64,000 bases of DNA, from contig NZ_CP158480.1 in the NCBI RefSeq assembly GCF_050920755.1, positions 1,364,001 through 1,428,000 of the forward strand, read 5' to 3'. How positions within the stretch are numbered: the stretch's first letter is position 1; the number at the start of each line of letters is the position of its first letter. The notes under the pieces were generated by a model, which saw only the letters and a program-made list of their open reading frames with translations, made no database searches and had not been told where the DNA came from. The translations under genes and the position numbers were made by a program. The DNA comes from Oligella sp050920755 (GTDB lineage Bacteria > Pseudomonadota > Gammaproteobacteria > Burkholderiales > Burkholderiaceae_B). This document shows, piece by piece, positions 15,807 to 24,019 of this stretch.

Positions 15807-16496
15807 ATGATTGATTTCTACTACTGGACCACGCCTAATGGTCATAAAGTTACTTTGTTTTTGGAAGAAGCCGGTCTTGAATATACCGTACGTCCTATTA
15901 ATATTGGCAAAGGCGATCAATTTGATCCGGACTTCTTAAAGATTGCACCGAATAATCGTATTCCGGCGATTGTCGATCACGACCCCATTGGTGGTGGCGT
16001 GTCGCTTGCTATTTTCGAGTCGGGTGCTATTTTAGAATATTTAGCGGATAAAACCGGTTTATTTCTAGCAAAGTCCGGTCCTAAACGCTATCAAGCCTTA
16101 CAATGGCTGTATTGGCAAATGGGTGGCTTTGGCCCTATGCTTGGACAAAACCATCACTTCAATCTATATGCCGATGAAAAAATACCCTACGCCATTAATC
16201 GCTACGTTAATGAATCGCGTCGTTTATATGGTGTTTTAAATCAGCAATTGGCGGGTAAAAACTTTATTATCGGTGATGATTATACAATTGCCGATATGGC
16301 TTGTTACCCTTGGGCTTTATATGCTGAGCGTCAGGATGTGGATCTTAATGATTACCCACATATTCAGGCATGGATTAAGCGTATCGCCGATCGTCCCGCC
16401 ACAATAGCTGCCTATGCAATTATTCCTAAGTATAATCCGGAGCAGGGCAAGCCGATGACGGATGAAGCCAAAAAACACCTTTACGGTAAAAAATAA
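15807..16496 (+). CDS. YfcG-like glutathione transferase / disulfide-bond oxidoreductase
   Basis: The 229-residue cytosolic protein matches the nu-class GST family (YfcG/YghU type). The N-terminal thioredoxin fold holds YYWTTPNGHKVTLFLEEAGL, with the Thr-Pro-Asn that contacts glutathione, and then NNRIPAIVDHD and IFESGAILEYLA. The C-terminal helical domain has FIIGDDYTIADMACYPW. The family has disulfide reductase activity with glutathione; the physiological substrate is unknown. GGAG stands 8 bases before the ATG. It leads into moaD 27 bases later, so the two may be cotranscribed. Confidence 0.9.
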   Translation: MIDFYYWTTPNGHKVTLFLEEAGLEYTVRPINIGKGDQFDPDFLKIAPNNRIPAIVDHDPIGGGVSLAIFESGAILEYLADKTGLFLAKSGPKRYQALQWLYWQMGGFGPMLGQNHHFNLYADEKIPYAINRYVNESRRLYGVLNQQLAGKNFIIGDDYTIADMACYPWALYAERQDVDLNDYPHIQAWIKRIADRPATIAAYAIIPKYNPEQGKPMTDEAKKHLYGKK

Positions 16497-16523
16497 TTAT
16501 TAAAGAAAAAGACTGAATTATTT

Positions 16524-16775
16524 ATGTTAAGCATTAATTATATGGCTAAGTTGCGTGAGGACTTGGATTTGTCTCACGAGCGTATTGAATGGCAAGGTGG
16601 TAGCGTAGCGGATTTGCTAAGCCTACTACGTAGTCGCGGTGAGCCGTGGCAATCCACCCTCTCCCCGGCCAATGTCTATAAAGTCGCAGTTAATAATGAA
16701 ATCGTTCACGATCTTAATGCACACGTTGCTGCGGATGCTGTGGTGGCCTTATTACCGCCGGTGACCGGAGGTTAG
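16524..16775 (+). CDS. moaD: MoaD, molybdopterin synthase sulfur-carrier subunit
   Basis: MoaD is the ubiquitin-fold small subunit of molybdopterin synthase; its C-terminal glycine carries the thiocarboxylate sulfur. The 83-residue protein has the beta-grasp pattern (AKLREDLDLSHERIE, VAVNNEIV, DAVVALLPPVTGG) and ends with the required Gly-Gly. The Gly codons GGA GGT also form the ribosome binding site for moaE. It follows gst and precedes moaE by one base. Confidence 0.95.
   Translation: MLSINYMAKLREDLDLSHERIEWQGGSVADLLSLLRSRGEPWQSTLSPANVYKVAVNNEIVHDLNAHVAADAVVALLPPVTGG
16767..16772 (+). promoter_or_regulatory. moaE ribosome binding site inside the moaD Gly-Gly codons
   Basis: GGAGGT at 16767-16772 is a complete Shine-Dalgarno sequence four bases before the moaE ATG (16777). 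It is also the codons for the two catalytic C-terminal glycines of MoaD, directly before its TAG stop (16773-16775). This fixes the moaE start and suggests balanced, coupled translation of the two subunits. Confidence 0.75.
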
Positions 16776-16776
16776 T

Positions 16777-17235
16777 ATGCATTCTATCAGTATTCATGAG
16801 CAGGATTTCTGTCTTGCTGAGGAAGTAAAATCGGCTGAATCCAGCGTATCTAATGCCGGAGCCATTGTCACTTTTACCGGTCGAGTGCGTGGTTATGACC
16901 ATCAAAAGCCGCTTAGCCATTTGTTTTTAGAATACTTTCCCGGTGTCACTGAAAAAGAAATCGAGAAAATCATTTTGCAAACCAAGGCCCAATGGCCCAT
17001 TCTCTATGTAAGAGTGATTCACAGGGTCGGGCAAATCAATGTCGATGAAAACATTGTTTTAGTCTTAACCGCCAGTGAGCATCGTAAAGCTGCTTATCAG
17101 GCCAATGAATTTATTATGGACTATCTTAAGACCCGTGCCCCTTTTTGGAAAAAGGAGCATTTTAAAGACGGTACAGCGCATTGGGTTGAGATGAAGCAAA
17201 CGGATTTAGAGCATACAGCATCGTGGCGGCAATAA
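16777..17235 (+). CDS. moaE: MoaE, molybdopterin synthase catalytic subunit
   Basis: MoaE converts cyclic pyranopterin monophosphate to molybdopterin by adding two sulfurs delivered by MoaD. The 152-residue protein shows GAIVTFTGRVRG near residue 28, VIHRVGQINVDE, and the active-site segment FIMDYLKTRAPFWKKEH with its conserved lysines and arginine. The start is fixed by GGAGGT inside moaD. The 3' end overlaps mobA by 13 bases. Confidence 0.96.
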   Translation: MHSISIHEQDFCLAEEVKSAESSVSNAGAIVTFTGRVRGYDHQKPLSHLFLEYFPGVTEKEIEKIILQTKAQWPILYVRVIHRVGQINVDENIVLVLTASEHRKAAYQANEFIMDYLKTRAPFWKKEHFKDGTAHWVEMKQTDLEHTASWRQ

Positions 17236-17834
17236 TTACCCCTATCCCCTGCTTTGCCGCTATTATTCTGGCAGGTGGTTTAGGCCGACGTATGGGCTAT
17301 CAACAAAAGGGCTTGCTACCTTTAAAGCAGCGCCCTTTAATTGATTATATGCTGGATAAAGTCCGACCCTATACCTCAACGATTATTATCAGCGCCAATC
17401 AAGCGCAAGCACAATATGCTGAATTCGGTTATCCTGTGGTCGCCGATACCGTCGAGTATGCCCAACGCGGTCCCCTTGCAGGTATCTATAGCGCCATGAT
17501 GCAATTGCCGGAATCCATTGATTTTATACAAGTATTACCCTGTGACAGCCCTTATGTACCTGATGATTTAGCTTGGCATTTTTTTCAATACCTACAATCT
17601 CATCCAAACAAAGACTTAGTTATTGCTAAGGCTCAAGCCAAAGATCATCCGGTAATTATGCAATGTCGACGCCGCATTCTGGAGCCACTTAAGGCATACT
17701 TAGAGGATGCAACGATGCAGAATCGCGTAATGGGCTTTATTCGACGCTGTGATTATGGCACCATCGAATTCAGTGACGCTAAGCAATTTACAAATATTAA
17801 TGAGCCTGCGCTTTTAGCGGGTTCCAAAGCATAA
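17223..17834 (+). CDS. mobA: MobA, molybdenum cofactor guanylyltransferase
   Basis: MobA attaches GMP to molybdopterin to give the MGD cofactor used by DMSO-reductase-family enzymes such as formate dehydrogenases. The 203-residue protein has the nucleotide-binding motif ILAGGLGRRMG at about 15-25, then KGLLPL, and VLPCDSPYVP with the metal-binding aspartate. The start is a GTG at 17223 inside the end of moaE. An MGD-type enzyme elsewhere in the genome is implied. Confidence 0.95.
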   Translation: MAAIITPIPCFAAIILAGGLGRRMGYQQKGLLPLKQRPLIDYMLDKVRPYTSTIIISANQAQAQYAEFGYPVVADTVEYAQRGPLAGIYSAMMQLPESIDFIQVLPCDSPYVPDDLAWHFFQYLQSHPNKDLVIAKAQAKDHPVIMQCRRRILEPLKAYLEDATMQNRVMGFIRRCDYGTIEFSDAKQFTNINEPALLAGSKA

Positions 17835-17862
17835 ACTAGCATAAATAAGTTAAAGGATAAAC

Positions 17863-19074
17863 ATGAGAGACTATTATGATGCCTTAAACGATCTACTTTC
17901 CAATGCCGTTGTCACCCAAGCCATTGAAGAAGTGGCGCTGGAACAGGCGGTAGGTCGTGTTTTGGCCAAAGACCTTGTCGTTCAATACCCCGCACCTCAA
18001 TTTGATAATAGTGCGATGGACGGTTATGCGGTCAACGATATGCAGCGTCAACAATGGGAAGTTATTGGTACCATTGCGGCCGGCGATGAAAGTGCACAGT
18101 TTGATTTGAAACCCGGTCAAGCGGTACGTATTTTCACCGGTGCCGGGATCCCTAATAACTGTGACTCCGTGATTCAACAGGAATTGGTTGAGCGTGATGG
18201 CGATACGATTAGCATCGCTGAAGCTTTTCCAGCCGGTAAAAATATCCGTTATATTGGCGAGGAACTGCAAAAAGGTGAAATCTTATTTAATGCTCAGCGA
18301 CTGATTACGCCGGCCGCTATCGGTTTATTAGCCAGCCAAGGCTATGCCAGCGTGCCCTGCTTTGCTAAGCTAAAAGTGACGGTATTTTCTACCGGTGATG
18401 AATTAACACTTCTTGGTCAGCCCTTAGCAATTAATCAAATTTATGATTCCAATCGCCCAATGCTACTTAGCTTTTTAAGGGCTTACAGCTTTTTGGAAAT
18501 TAGCAGTGGCGGCTCCATTGAGGATGATCCGGAGACGCTTAAAGCGCACATTACGAAAGCTGCTGAAACACAAGATATACTGGTTTTTACCGGTGGCGCC
18601 TCTGTCGGTGAAAAGGACTTTTTAAAGCAAGCCCTGGCGCAATTAGGCGAAATCGAGCATTGGAAATTAGCCATTAAACCGGGCAAACCATTCGGTTGGG
18701 GTAAGGTCGGCACTCATACCAAGGTATTTTTACTGCCCGGCAACCCGGTTGCCGGTTATGCCACCACCTTATTACTCGCTCTACCCGCCATGAAGCGTAT
18801 TAGCGGCATCAGCATTGATAAAGCAAAGCCTTTTAGCTTTAAAGCCAAGGCCGATTTTGCCATTCCTAATAATAAAAGCATCCGTAGAGACTTTAGACGC
18901 GGGCTCTTAAGAAATGACGAACAAGGGGTCTGGGTTGAGCTTTTAAAAACTCAAGACTCACATATGCTGTCGGGAATTTCCTATGGTGATGTTTTAGTTG
19001 AGATACCGCCCGAAGAGGATGTTCAGCAAGGGCAATTGCTAAATGTCTATCCGCTGGCGGGTGCCTTGAATTAA
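17863..19074 (+). CDS. moeA: MoeA, molybdopterin molybdenumtransferase
   Basis: MoeA inserts molybdenum into adenylylated molybdopterin. The 403-residue length is normal. Visible motifs are FDNSAMDGYAVN near residue 46, RIFTGAGIPNNCDSVIQQE, VFSTGDEL, the FTGGASVGEKDF loop and LPGNPVAGYA. AAAGGA lies just upstream of the ATG. It ends the moaD-moaE-mobA-moeA run and converges with fdhD with 18 bases between stops and no evident terminator. Confidence 0.97.
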   Translation: MRDYYDALNDLLSNAVVTQAIEEVALEQAVGRVLAKDLVVQYPAPQFDNSAMDGYAVNDMQRQQWEVIGTIAAGDESAQFDLKPGQAVRIFTGAGIPNNCDSVIQQELVERDGDTISIAEAFPAGKNIRYIGEELQKGEILFNAQRLITPAAIGLLASQGYASVPCFAKLKVTVFSTGDELTLLGQPLAINQIYDSNRPMLLSFLRAYSFLEISSGGSIEDDPETLKAHITKAAETQDILVFTGGASVGEKDFLKQALAQLGEIEHWKLAIKPGKPFGWGKVGTHTKVFLLPGNPVAGYATTLLLALPAMKRISGISIDKAKPFSFKAKADFAIPNNKSIRRDFRRGLLRNDEQGVWVELLKTQDSHMLSGISYGDVLVEIPPEEDVQQGQLLNVYPLAGALN

Positions 19075-19092
19075 CGCCGGTGTATTGCCATA

Positions 19093-19890
19093 TCACTTGC
19101 TGAGTACATGCTCAACCCCGTGATAAATTACTTGGCGATGAGGTCGGGCAAAACCGATTAAGGTTAAACCGGCCTCCTTTGCTAAATTAACGGCAAATTG
19201 TGTGGGTGCTGAGACCGCAACTAAGCAGGAAATACCGCTTAAAGCCGATTTTAAGACCATCTCATAGCTGGCACGACTGGATACCACCACAAAGCCCTCT
19301 TGCCAAGGAAGCTGATGCTTCATTGCATAACCGATTAATTTATCGAGCGCATTATGACGACCCACATCCTCAAAGCTCAGCTGAATCTCTCCCACCGGTG
19401 TAACCCAAGCTGCTGCATGCACTGAACCCGTAGATTCACGTAAAGGCTGCATTTCATCAAATTGCTTTAAAGCGCTTTGAATTGCCTCGGCACTGACATC
19501 AATATGATGAGTAATGCTTGGAATCTCGGGCTTTACAGCTTCCAAATTCTCAATACCGCATAGGCCGCAACCGGTGCGTCCCTGTAAATTACGACGCCGA
19601 TGCTTTAATTCGACAAAAGCGGCCGTGGCAATCTCCATTTCAACGATCATGCCCTGCTCGCTATCATATACCTCGATATCGTAAAGCTGTGACGGGCGCT
19701 TAATTATGCCCTCGCTTAAGCTGAAGCCCAAGGCTAAAGCCTCCAGATCTGAGGGGGTTGCCATCAAGACAATATGAGAGACCCCGTTGTACACAAGTGA
19801 TACCGGAGTCTCTTGAACAAGAACGTCTTGAACCGGTGTAATCACACCATCCTCAAGACGCCATACAGATGCTTTTGATAAAGGATTCAT
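19093..19890 (-). CDS. fdhD: FdhD, sulfurtransferase for formate dehydrogenase activation
   Basis: FdhD passes sulfur from cysteine desulfurase to the bis-MGD cofactor of formate dehydrogenases. The protein carries the key CxxC motif as GCGLCG (Cys108 and Cys111 counting from the ATG) and the conserved SFEDVGRHNALDKLIGYA and VVSSRASYEMV segments. I chose the ATG at 19890 (265 residues, starting MNPLSK); the frame is also open from a TTG at 19905, directly after the stop of the upstream gamma-subunit gene, and neither start has a strong Shine-Dalgarno. It is the last gene of the beta-gamma-fdhD unit. Confidence 0.94.
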   Translation of the reverse strand: MNPLSKASVWRLEDGVITPVQDVLVQETPVSLVYNGVSHIVLMATPSDLEALALGFSLSEGIIKRPSQLYDIEVYDSEQGMIVEMEIATAAFVELKHRRRNLQGRTGCGLCGIENLEAVKPEIPSITHHIDVSAEAIQSALKQFDEMQPLRESTGSVHAAAWVTPVGEIQLSFEDVGRHNALDKLIGYAMKHQLPWQEGFVVVSSRASYEMVLKSALSGISCLVAVSAPTQFAVNLAKEAGLTLIGFARPHRQVIYHGVEHVLSK

Positions 19891-19905
19891 GCAGCGCAGA
19901 ATCAA

Positions 19906-20574
19906 TTAAACCGAGGTATTACCGGCCTTGGCCTTTTCGTCGCGTTTGGCCATCACCTCACGATACCAACGCGGGTGGTGAGTCCGGGCCCAGGCTTGGG
20001 AAACCACACCCTCAACCATGGCACGAATTGTGCCTCTAACCCAGATGGCGGCATACACGTGAACAATAATACCGGCAATCAATACCAATGCGGCAGCTGC
20101 GTGAACGAGTAAAGCGATACGCTTAACCGGAATCGGTACAACATGACCGAAATAAGCATGCCAAGCTAAAAGACCGGTGATTAACAGAGCAATCATACAA
20201 AAGCTCATTAACCAGAACATGGCCTTTTGACCGGCATTGTACTTGCCGACATCACCGACTGCTCTACCCCTAAGTACATCACCCACTGAGGTTAACCACT
20301 TAATGTCATCTTTATTTAAAAAGTTATGACTGAAGTAGCGGAAGAACATGATCATGAAACTGATAAACATGACCACACCAACCCATGGGTGCAACATACG
20401 TGCTAACTGAGGTGTACCGAAAATACCGGTTAACCAGAAAAAAGCAGGATAGAAAAAGGCTAAACCTGAAATCGCCAGTAACACAAAACAACCTGCAGTG
20501 ACCCAGTGGTTTACACGCTCAACCTTACGGTAACGCTGAATCACGGGCTCCTTGAGTTTAGTATGCTGAGTCAT
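19906..20574 (-). CDS. fdoI: Formate dehydrogenase gamma subunit, cytochrome b556
   Basis: The 222-residue membrane protein has four predicted helices: VNHWVTAGCFVLLAISGLAF, HPWVGVVMFISFMIMFF, FWLMSFCMIALLITGLLAWH and LLVHAAAALVLIAGIIVHVY. Conserved histidines suit two b-type hemes. It passes electrons from the Fe-S beta subunit to quinone in the inner membrane. It lies two bases downstream of the beta-subunit gene. It is close to both FdnI and FdoI; the symbol is by family resemblance. Confidence 0.92.
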   Translation of the reverse strand: MTQHTKLKEPVIQRYRKVERVNHWVTAGCFVLLAISGLAFFYPAFFWLTGIFGTPQLARMLHPWVGVVMFISFMIMFFRYFSHNFLNKDDIKWLTSVGDVLRGRAVGDVGKYNAGQKAMFWLMSFCMIALLITGLLAWHAYFGHVVPIPVKRIALLVHAAAALVLIAGIIVHVYAAIWVRGTIRAMVEGVVSQAWARTHHPRWYREVMAKRDEKAKAGNTSV

Positions 20575-20576
20575 GC

Positions 20577-21494
20577 TTATGCCTCCTCTTCACTGTGTAG
20601 AATATCGCCGTCCTTATTGATTACCTCAGCCTTATCCTCATCGGTGCGGCTAGGGCCAATCGTGATGTAATGCAACCAACCGAGGAAACCGGCTGCTGCA
20701 ATACCGACGGTCGCCAGGGGCTTTAAGATACCCTTCCAGATTTGTACGGTTGAGCTGATCTTAGGCTCGCTGGGTAAACCGCTGTATAAGTCAGGTCTAT
20801 CGGCATGATGTAATACATACATCACGTGTGTACCACCTACGCCCTCCGGATCGTAAAGACCGGCATTTTTAAAACCGCGGCTATTAAGATCCTTAATACG
20901 GTCCTCGGCGAAAGTTTTCATCGCATCCTTGGAACCGAAACGAATCGCACCGGTAGGACAGGTCTTAACACAGGACGGCTCCTGACCGACTGCCACACGA
21001 TCCGAACATAAAGAGCACTTATAGGCTTTATTATCCTCTTTGGAAACGCGCGGAATATTGAACGGACAACCAGCCACACAGTAGCCGCAACCGATACAGT
21101 TTTCCTGATGGAAATCGACGATACCGTTAGCGTATTGAATAATCGCACCGGGCGAAGGACAGGCCTTTAAACAGCCGGGGTCGGCACAGTGCATACAGCC
21201 GTCCTTGCGGATCAGCCACTCAAGCTTACCGAATTCCTCAGTTTCGCTATAGCGCATAACCGTCCAGCTATTTGGGGTCAGGTCTGCCGGATTGTCATAG
21301 ACGCCTACGTTAGTGCCGATTTCATCTCTTAAATCATTCCACTCGGAACAGGCAACTTGACAGGCTTTACAGCCAATACAGGTAGTCGTGTCAATCAGCT
21401 TGGCAACTTCTACAACAGGCTTGCGAACTTGAGGTGGCGGCGTGACTGTAGCAGTCGCTGAGCGACGCTTAATATCCAGTGATTGAAGCGCCAT
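20577..21494 (-). CDS. fdoH: Formate dehydrogenase iron-sulfur beta subunit
   Basis: The 305-residue protein has four ferredoxin-type cysteine clusters: CIGCKACQVACSEW, CMHCADPGCLKACP, CIGCGYCVAGCPF and CSLCSDRVAVGQEPSC. A C-terminal membrane anchor (LATVGIAAAGFLGWLHYITI) follows, as in FdnH/FdoH. The ATG at 21494 is chosen because AGGAG (21502-21506) stands 7 bases upstream; a GTG one codon earlier is possible. The catalytic molybdenum/tungsten alpha subunit that normally precedes this gene is absent: the next gene upstream is moaC. Confidence 0.94.
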   Translation of the reverse strand: MALQSLDIKRRSATATVTPPPQVRKPVVEVAKLIDTTTCIGCKACQVACSEWNDLRDEIGTNVGVYDNPADLTPNSWTVMRYSETEEFGKLEWLIRKDGCMHCADPGCLKACPSPGAIIQYANGIVDFHQENCIGCGYCVAGCPFNIPRVSKEDNKAYKCSLCSDRVAVGQEPSCVKTCPTGAIRFGSKDAMKTFAEDRIKDLNSRGFKNAGLYDPEGVGGTHVMYVLHHADRPDLYSGLPSEPKISSTVQIWKGILKPLATVGIAAAGFLGWLHYITIGPSRTDEDKAEVINKDGDILHSEEEA

Positions 21495-21587
21495 CACATA
21501 TCTCCTAAAAAATAATTAAACACTTAGGTAATCGCCGCTACAACAGAGGGTAAAAACAATTACATAAAGCACGCGTATAACTACTAC

Positions 21588-21593
21588 ATTATA
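21588..21593 (-). promoter_or_regulatory. Possible -10 element for the fdoH-fdoI-fdhD unit
   Basis: The minus strand reads TATAAT at 21593-21588, about 95 bases before the fdoH ATG, in the AT-rich gap after moaC. No good -35 is visible at 16-18 bases, and no clear FNR-type TTGAT-N4-ATCAA box was found. Confidence 0.3.
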
Positions 21594-21628
21594 CTCTTTG
21601 TAAATGAAAAAGTAGGCACAAAACCGCT

Positions 21629-22129
21629 CTAAAAATGAAGCTGTTCTGAGGCCCGTACATAATCACCGGATTTGCCGCCACTCTTTTTTAGTAGCTGCAC
21701 ATGCTCGATAACCATGCCCTTATCTACCGCTTTCAGCATATCGTAAACGGTTAATAAACCTACACTGGCGGCTGTAAGCGCTTCCATCTCCACGCCGGTT
21801 TTGCCGAAGGTTTCTACGGTCACCTCAATTGTGGCTTTTCTGCTTTCGGAAAAAAGCTGAAAGTCCACATCAATATGGGTTAAAGCCAAAGGGTGACATA
21901 AAGGAATGAGTTGAGCGGTTTGCTTAGCCGCCTGAATCGCTGCAACCCGTGCAATACCAAGTACATCGCCCTTTTTGCTTTGTCCGGAGGCTAATAAATC
22001 ATAAGCGACTTGATTCATCACAATTGCACCACCGGCCAATGCCTGTCGTTTGGTGCTGTCCTTAGCACCTACATCAACCATATGGGCTTGACCGTCTTCA
22101 TTAAAATGAGTAAGTTTTTTTGCTGACAT
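21629..22129 (-). CDS. moaC: MoaC, cyclic pyranopterin monophosphate synthase
   Basis: MoaC converts the MoaA product to cyclic pyranopterin monophosphate. Family segments are LTHFNEDGQAHMVDVGAKD near the start, LIPLCHPLALTHIDVDF and GKTGVEMEALTAASVGLLTVYDMLKA with catalytic residues. I use the ATG at 22129 (166 residues, MSAKKL), matching the family N-terminus; another ATG at 22141 would add MKEF but has its purine-rich stretch abutting the start codon. It is divergent from mog. Confidence 0.95.
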   Translation of the reverse strand: MSAKKLTHFNEDGQAHMVDVGAKDSTKRQALAGGAIVMNQVAYDLLASGQSKKGDVLGIARVAAIQAAKQTAQLIPLCHPLALTHIDVDFQLFSESRKATIEVTVETFGKTGVEMEALTAASVGLLTVYDMLKAVDKGMVIEHVQLLKKSGGKSGDYVRASEQLHF

Positions 22130-22238
22130 AAATTCTTTCATCCTCTTAATCTGACTTAATTATAAAGCCTATATAAAGGTCTCAGCATGATATAGTAAAT
22201 GGTACTTAATGTAAAAAATTATCGGAGATTTTTCTTTT

Positions 22239-22850
22239 ATGAGCAATCAAAATGATTTTGCTTTTGCGCTGCAAACGCTAAAGGTCGGTGTTGTTTCAGT
22301 GAGTGATCGAGCTTCACAGGGTATTTACGAGGATGAGGGTCTACCCGGTTTAAAGGCGTGGCTAGATGCGGCCGTACTTAATTCTATTGAATACGTTGAG
22401 CGTTTGATTCCGGATGAACTGGATCTGATTTCCATGACGCTGAGAGAGCTGGCCGACGAGGAAAAATGCCATCTCATCCTGACCACCGGCGGTACCGGTC
22501 CCACCCCGCGTGATGTTACTCCCGAAGCGACCTTAGCGGTTGCCGAGCGTGTGGTACCCGGTTTTGGTGAGCAAATGCGTCAAATCTCATTAAACTTTAT
22601 TCCGACCGGGATTATTTCACGTCAGGTAGGCGTATTACGTGGCGCTAGCGTGATCTTAAATCTGCCGGGACGTCCAAAGGCCATTGCCGAAACCCTTGGC
22701 GGCCTCAAGGATGAATCTGGTCAGCAAAAAGTGCACGGTATTTTTGCATCCGTCCCCTTTTGTATAGAGTCCGTCAGTGGTTTAAAAGTCAGATGCCGAC
22801 CGGAAGTGTGTAATGCCGTCTATCCGGGTGAAAAATGGCAAGCTTTATAA
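22239..22850 (+). CDS. mog: Mog, molybdopterin adenylyltransferase
   Basis: Mog adenylylates molybdopterin before MoeA inserts the metal. The 203-residue protein has VGVVSVSDRASQGIYEDEG at the start, ILTTGGTGPTPRDVTPEAT in the nucleotide and pterin site, and LPGRPKAIAETL. CGGAG lies upstream of the ATG. It stands alone on the plus strand between the divergent moaC and convergent moaA, ending at a strong terminator. Confidence 0.95.
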   Translation: MSNQNDFAFALQTLKVGVVSVSDRASQGIYEDEGLPGLKAWLDAAVLNSIEYVERLIPDELDLISMTLRELADEEKCHLILTTGGTGPTPRDVTPEATLAVAERVVPGFGEQMRQISLNFIPTGIISRQVGVLRGASVILNLPGRPKAIAETLGGLKDESGQQKVHGIFASVPFCIESVSGLKVRCRPEVCNAVYPGEKWQAL

Positions 22851-22869
22851 ACTGAATAGTGAGCAAATC

Positions 22870-22908
22870 AAAGGCTCCGTCAAATCATTCATCGGTTGCG
22901 GAGCCTTT
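22870..22908. terminator. Bidirectional rho-independent terminator between mog and moaA
   Basis: AAAGGCTCCG (22870-22879) and CGGAGCCTTT (22899-22908) form a perfect 10-bp stem with a 19-base loop, with T/A runs on both sides. It lies between the convergent mog and moaA stops and can serve both. Confidence 0.85.
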
Positions 22909-22941
22909 TAAAAACCACCCAATCAAGCAACTAAGTAATAG

Positions 22942-23916
22942 TCAACCGCCGGTTTTAGCCATAATGCGGATTATCTGTTCGGGCTTTTCATTAAACTCGT
23001 GCTTTTCCGGCTTAAGCTCAATGGCTAGGCGAAGTGCCTCTTCTAATTCCTCATCAGAACAATGACTACGTAAATACGGCTTTAAGTCAAAGCTGTCATT
23101 TTGACCCAGACACAGATGTAAAACACCGTCTGCCGTCATTCGCACCCGATTACAGGTCTCACAAAAATGCTGTGAACGCGGAGTGATAAAGCCCAGTGAA
23201 AAACTGCCGTCAGCCGTTTCCCAATAACGAGCCGGACCACCGCCATGAATACGTGTGGATTCGATTAAGTTAAACTTCGACTGCGCTTCTTCAATCACCG
23301 CCTGCAGATTAACGTAGTCCAGACGCTGCCCTGTCACTCCCATCGGCATCACCTCGATCAATCTCAAGGTAAAGCCATTGTCCATACAGAAACGAATCAT
23401 ATTCTCTATGTCTTGAGTGTTGACACCGGCGAGTGATACCATATTAACCTTAGTGCGCTCAAAACCGGCCGCTTTAACCGCTTTAAGACCCTCCAGTACC
23501 TTGGGCAAAGAATCACTGCCGCTGATTTTTTTTACCACCTCTGCATTTAAGGAGTCCAGACTGATATTAAAACGGGTCAGACCGGCGTCCTTTAAAGGCC
23601 GGGCAAAGCGGGCAAGCTGTGTGGCATTGGTTGTCATGGAAAGATCCTCTACCCCCTCAAGTGCAGCAAGACGCCCCACTAAATCCACCACATTTTTACG
23701 TAAGAGCGGCTCACCGCCGGTCAATCTGAAACGTGAAGTACCTAAACGCGCAAAAGTAGCCACTACCCGTTCGATTTCGTCAAAATTGAGGTAGTTTTCC
23801 GCATGTTCAAACTCTGTAAAGCCCTCGGGGATACAGTAGGTACAGCGCAAATCGCATTTGTCGATTAAGGAAATGCGTAAATACTCGATGCGCCGATTAA
23901 ACCGATCTGTCAACAT
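22942..23916 (-). CDS. moaA: MoaA, GTP 3',8-cyclase (radical SAM)
   Basis: MoaA performs the first step of molybdenum cofactor synthesis, rearranging GTP by radical SAM chemistry. The 324-residue protein has the radical SAM cluster motif C21-x3-C25-x2-C28 (CDLRCTYC), RLTGGEPLLR, NISLDS, and the C-terminal second cluster FCETCNRVRMTADGVLHLC. It ends with the catalytically needed Gly-Gly. With moaC, moaD, moaE, mog, moeA and mobA it makes an almost complete pathway in this window; the MoaD-activating MoeB is not seen. Confidence 0.97.
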   Translation of the reverse strand: MLTDRFNRRIEYLRISLIDKCDLRCTYCIPEGFTEFEHAENYLNFDEIERVVATFARLGTSRFRLTGGEPLLRKNVVDLVGRLAALEGVEDLSMTTNATQLARFARPLKDAGLTRFNISLDSLNAEVVKKISGSDSLPKVLEGLKAVKAAGFERTKVNMVSLAGVNTQDIENMIRFCMDNGFTLRLIEVMPMGVTGQRLDYVNLQAVIEEAQSKFNLIESTRIHGGGPARYWETADGSFSLGFITPRSQHFCETCNRVRMTADGVLHLCLGQNDSFDLKPYLRSHCSDEELEEALRLAIELKPEKHEFNEKPEQIIRIMAKTGG

Positions 23917-23958
23917 GGCTACGCTAATCCTTTAAATAAAAATTTCATTTTATTATTA

Positions 23959-23993
23959 ATTATAGCAGATACCCGAGTAATCAGCTCGGGTAT
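23959..23993 (-). promoter_or_regulatory. Perfect dyad next to a -10-like element upstream of moaA
   Basis: ATACCCGAG (23969-23977) and CTCGGGTAT (23985-23993) form a perfect 9-bp inverted repeat with a 7-base loop. On the minus strand it is followed by TATAAT (23964-23959), about 43 bases before the moaA start. It may terminate the upstream ankyrin gene, though the T-run is poor, or be an operator across the moaA -35 region. Confidence 0.4.
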
Positions 23994-24019
23994 ATTATCT
24001 TCAATTAAGGTGCCGGCAA

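Noticed and set aside
17893..18270. Long open frame of 125 codons opposite moeA
   Set aside because: Antisense shadow of a strongly conserved gene; no independent start signal.
21495..21628. Remnant of a formate dehydrogenase alpha subunit before fdoH
   Set aside because: The minus-strand translations of this AT-rich gap have several stops and no resemblance to the alpha-subunit C-terminus.
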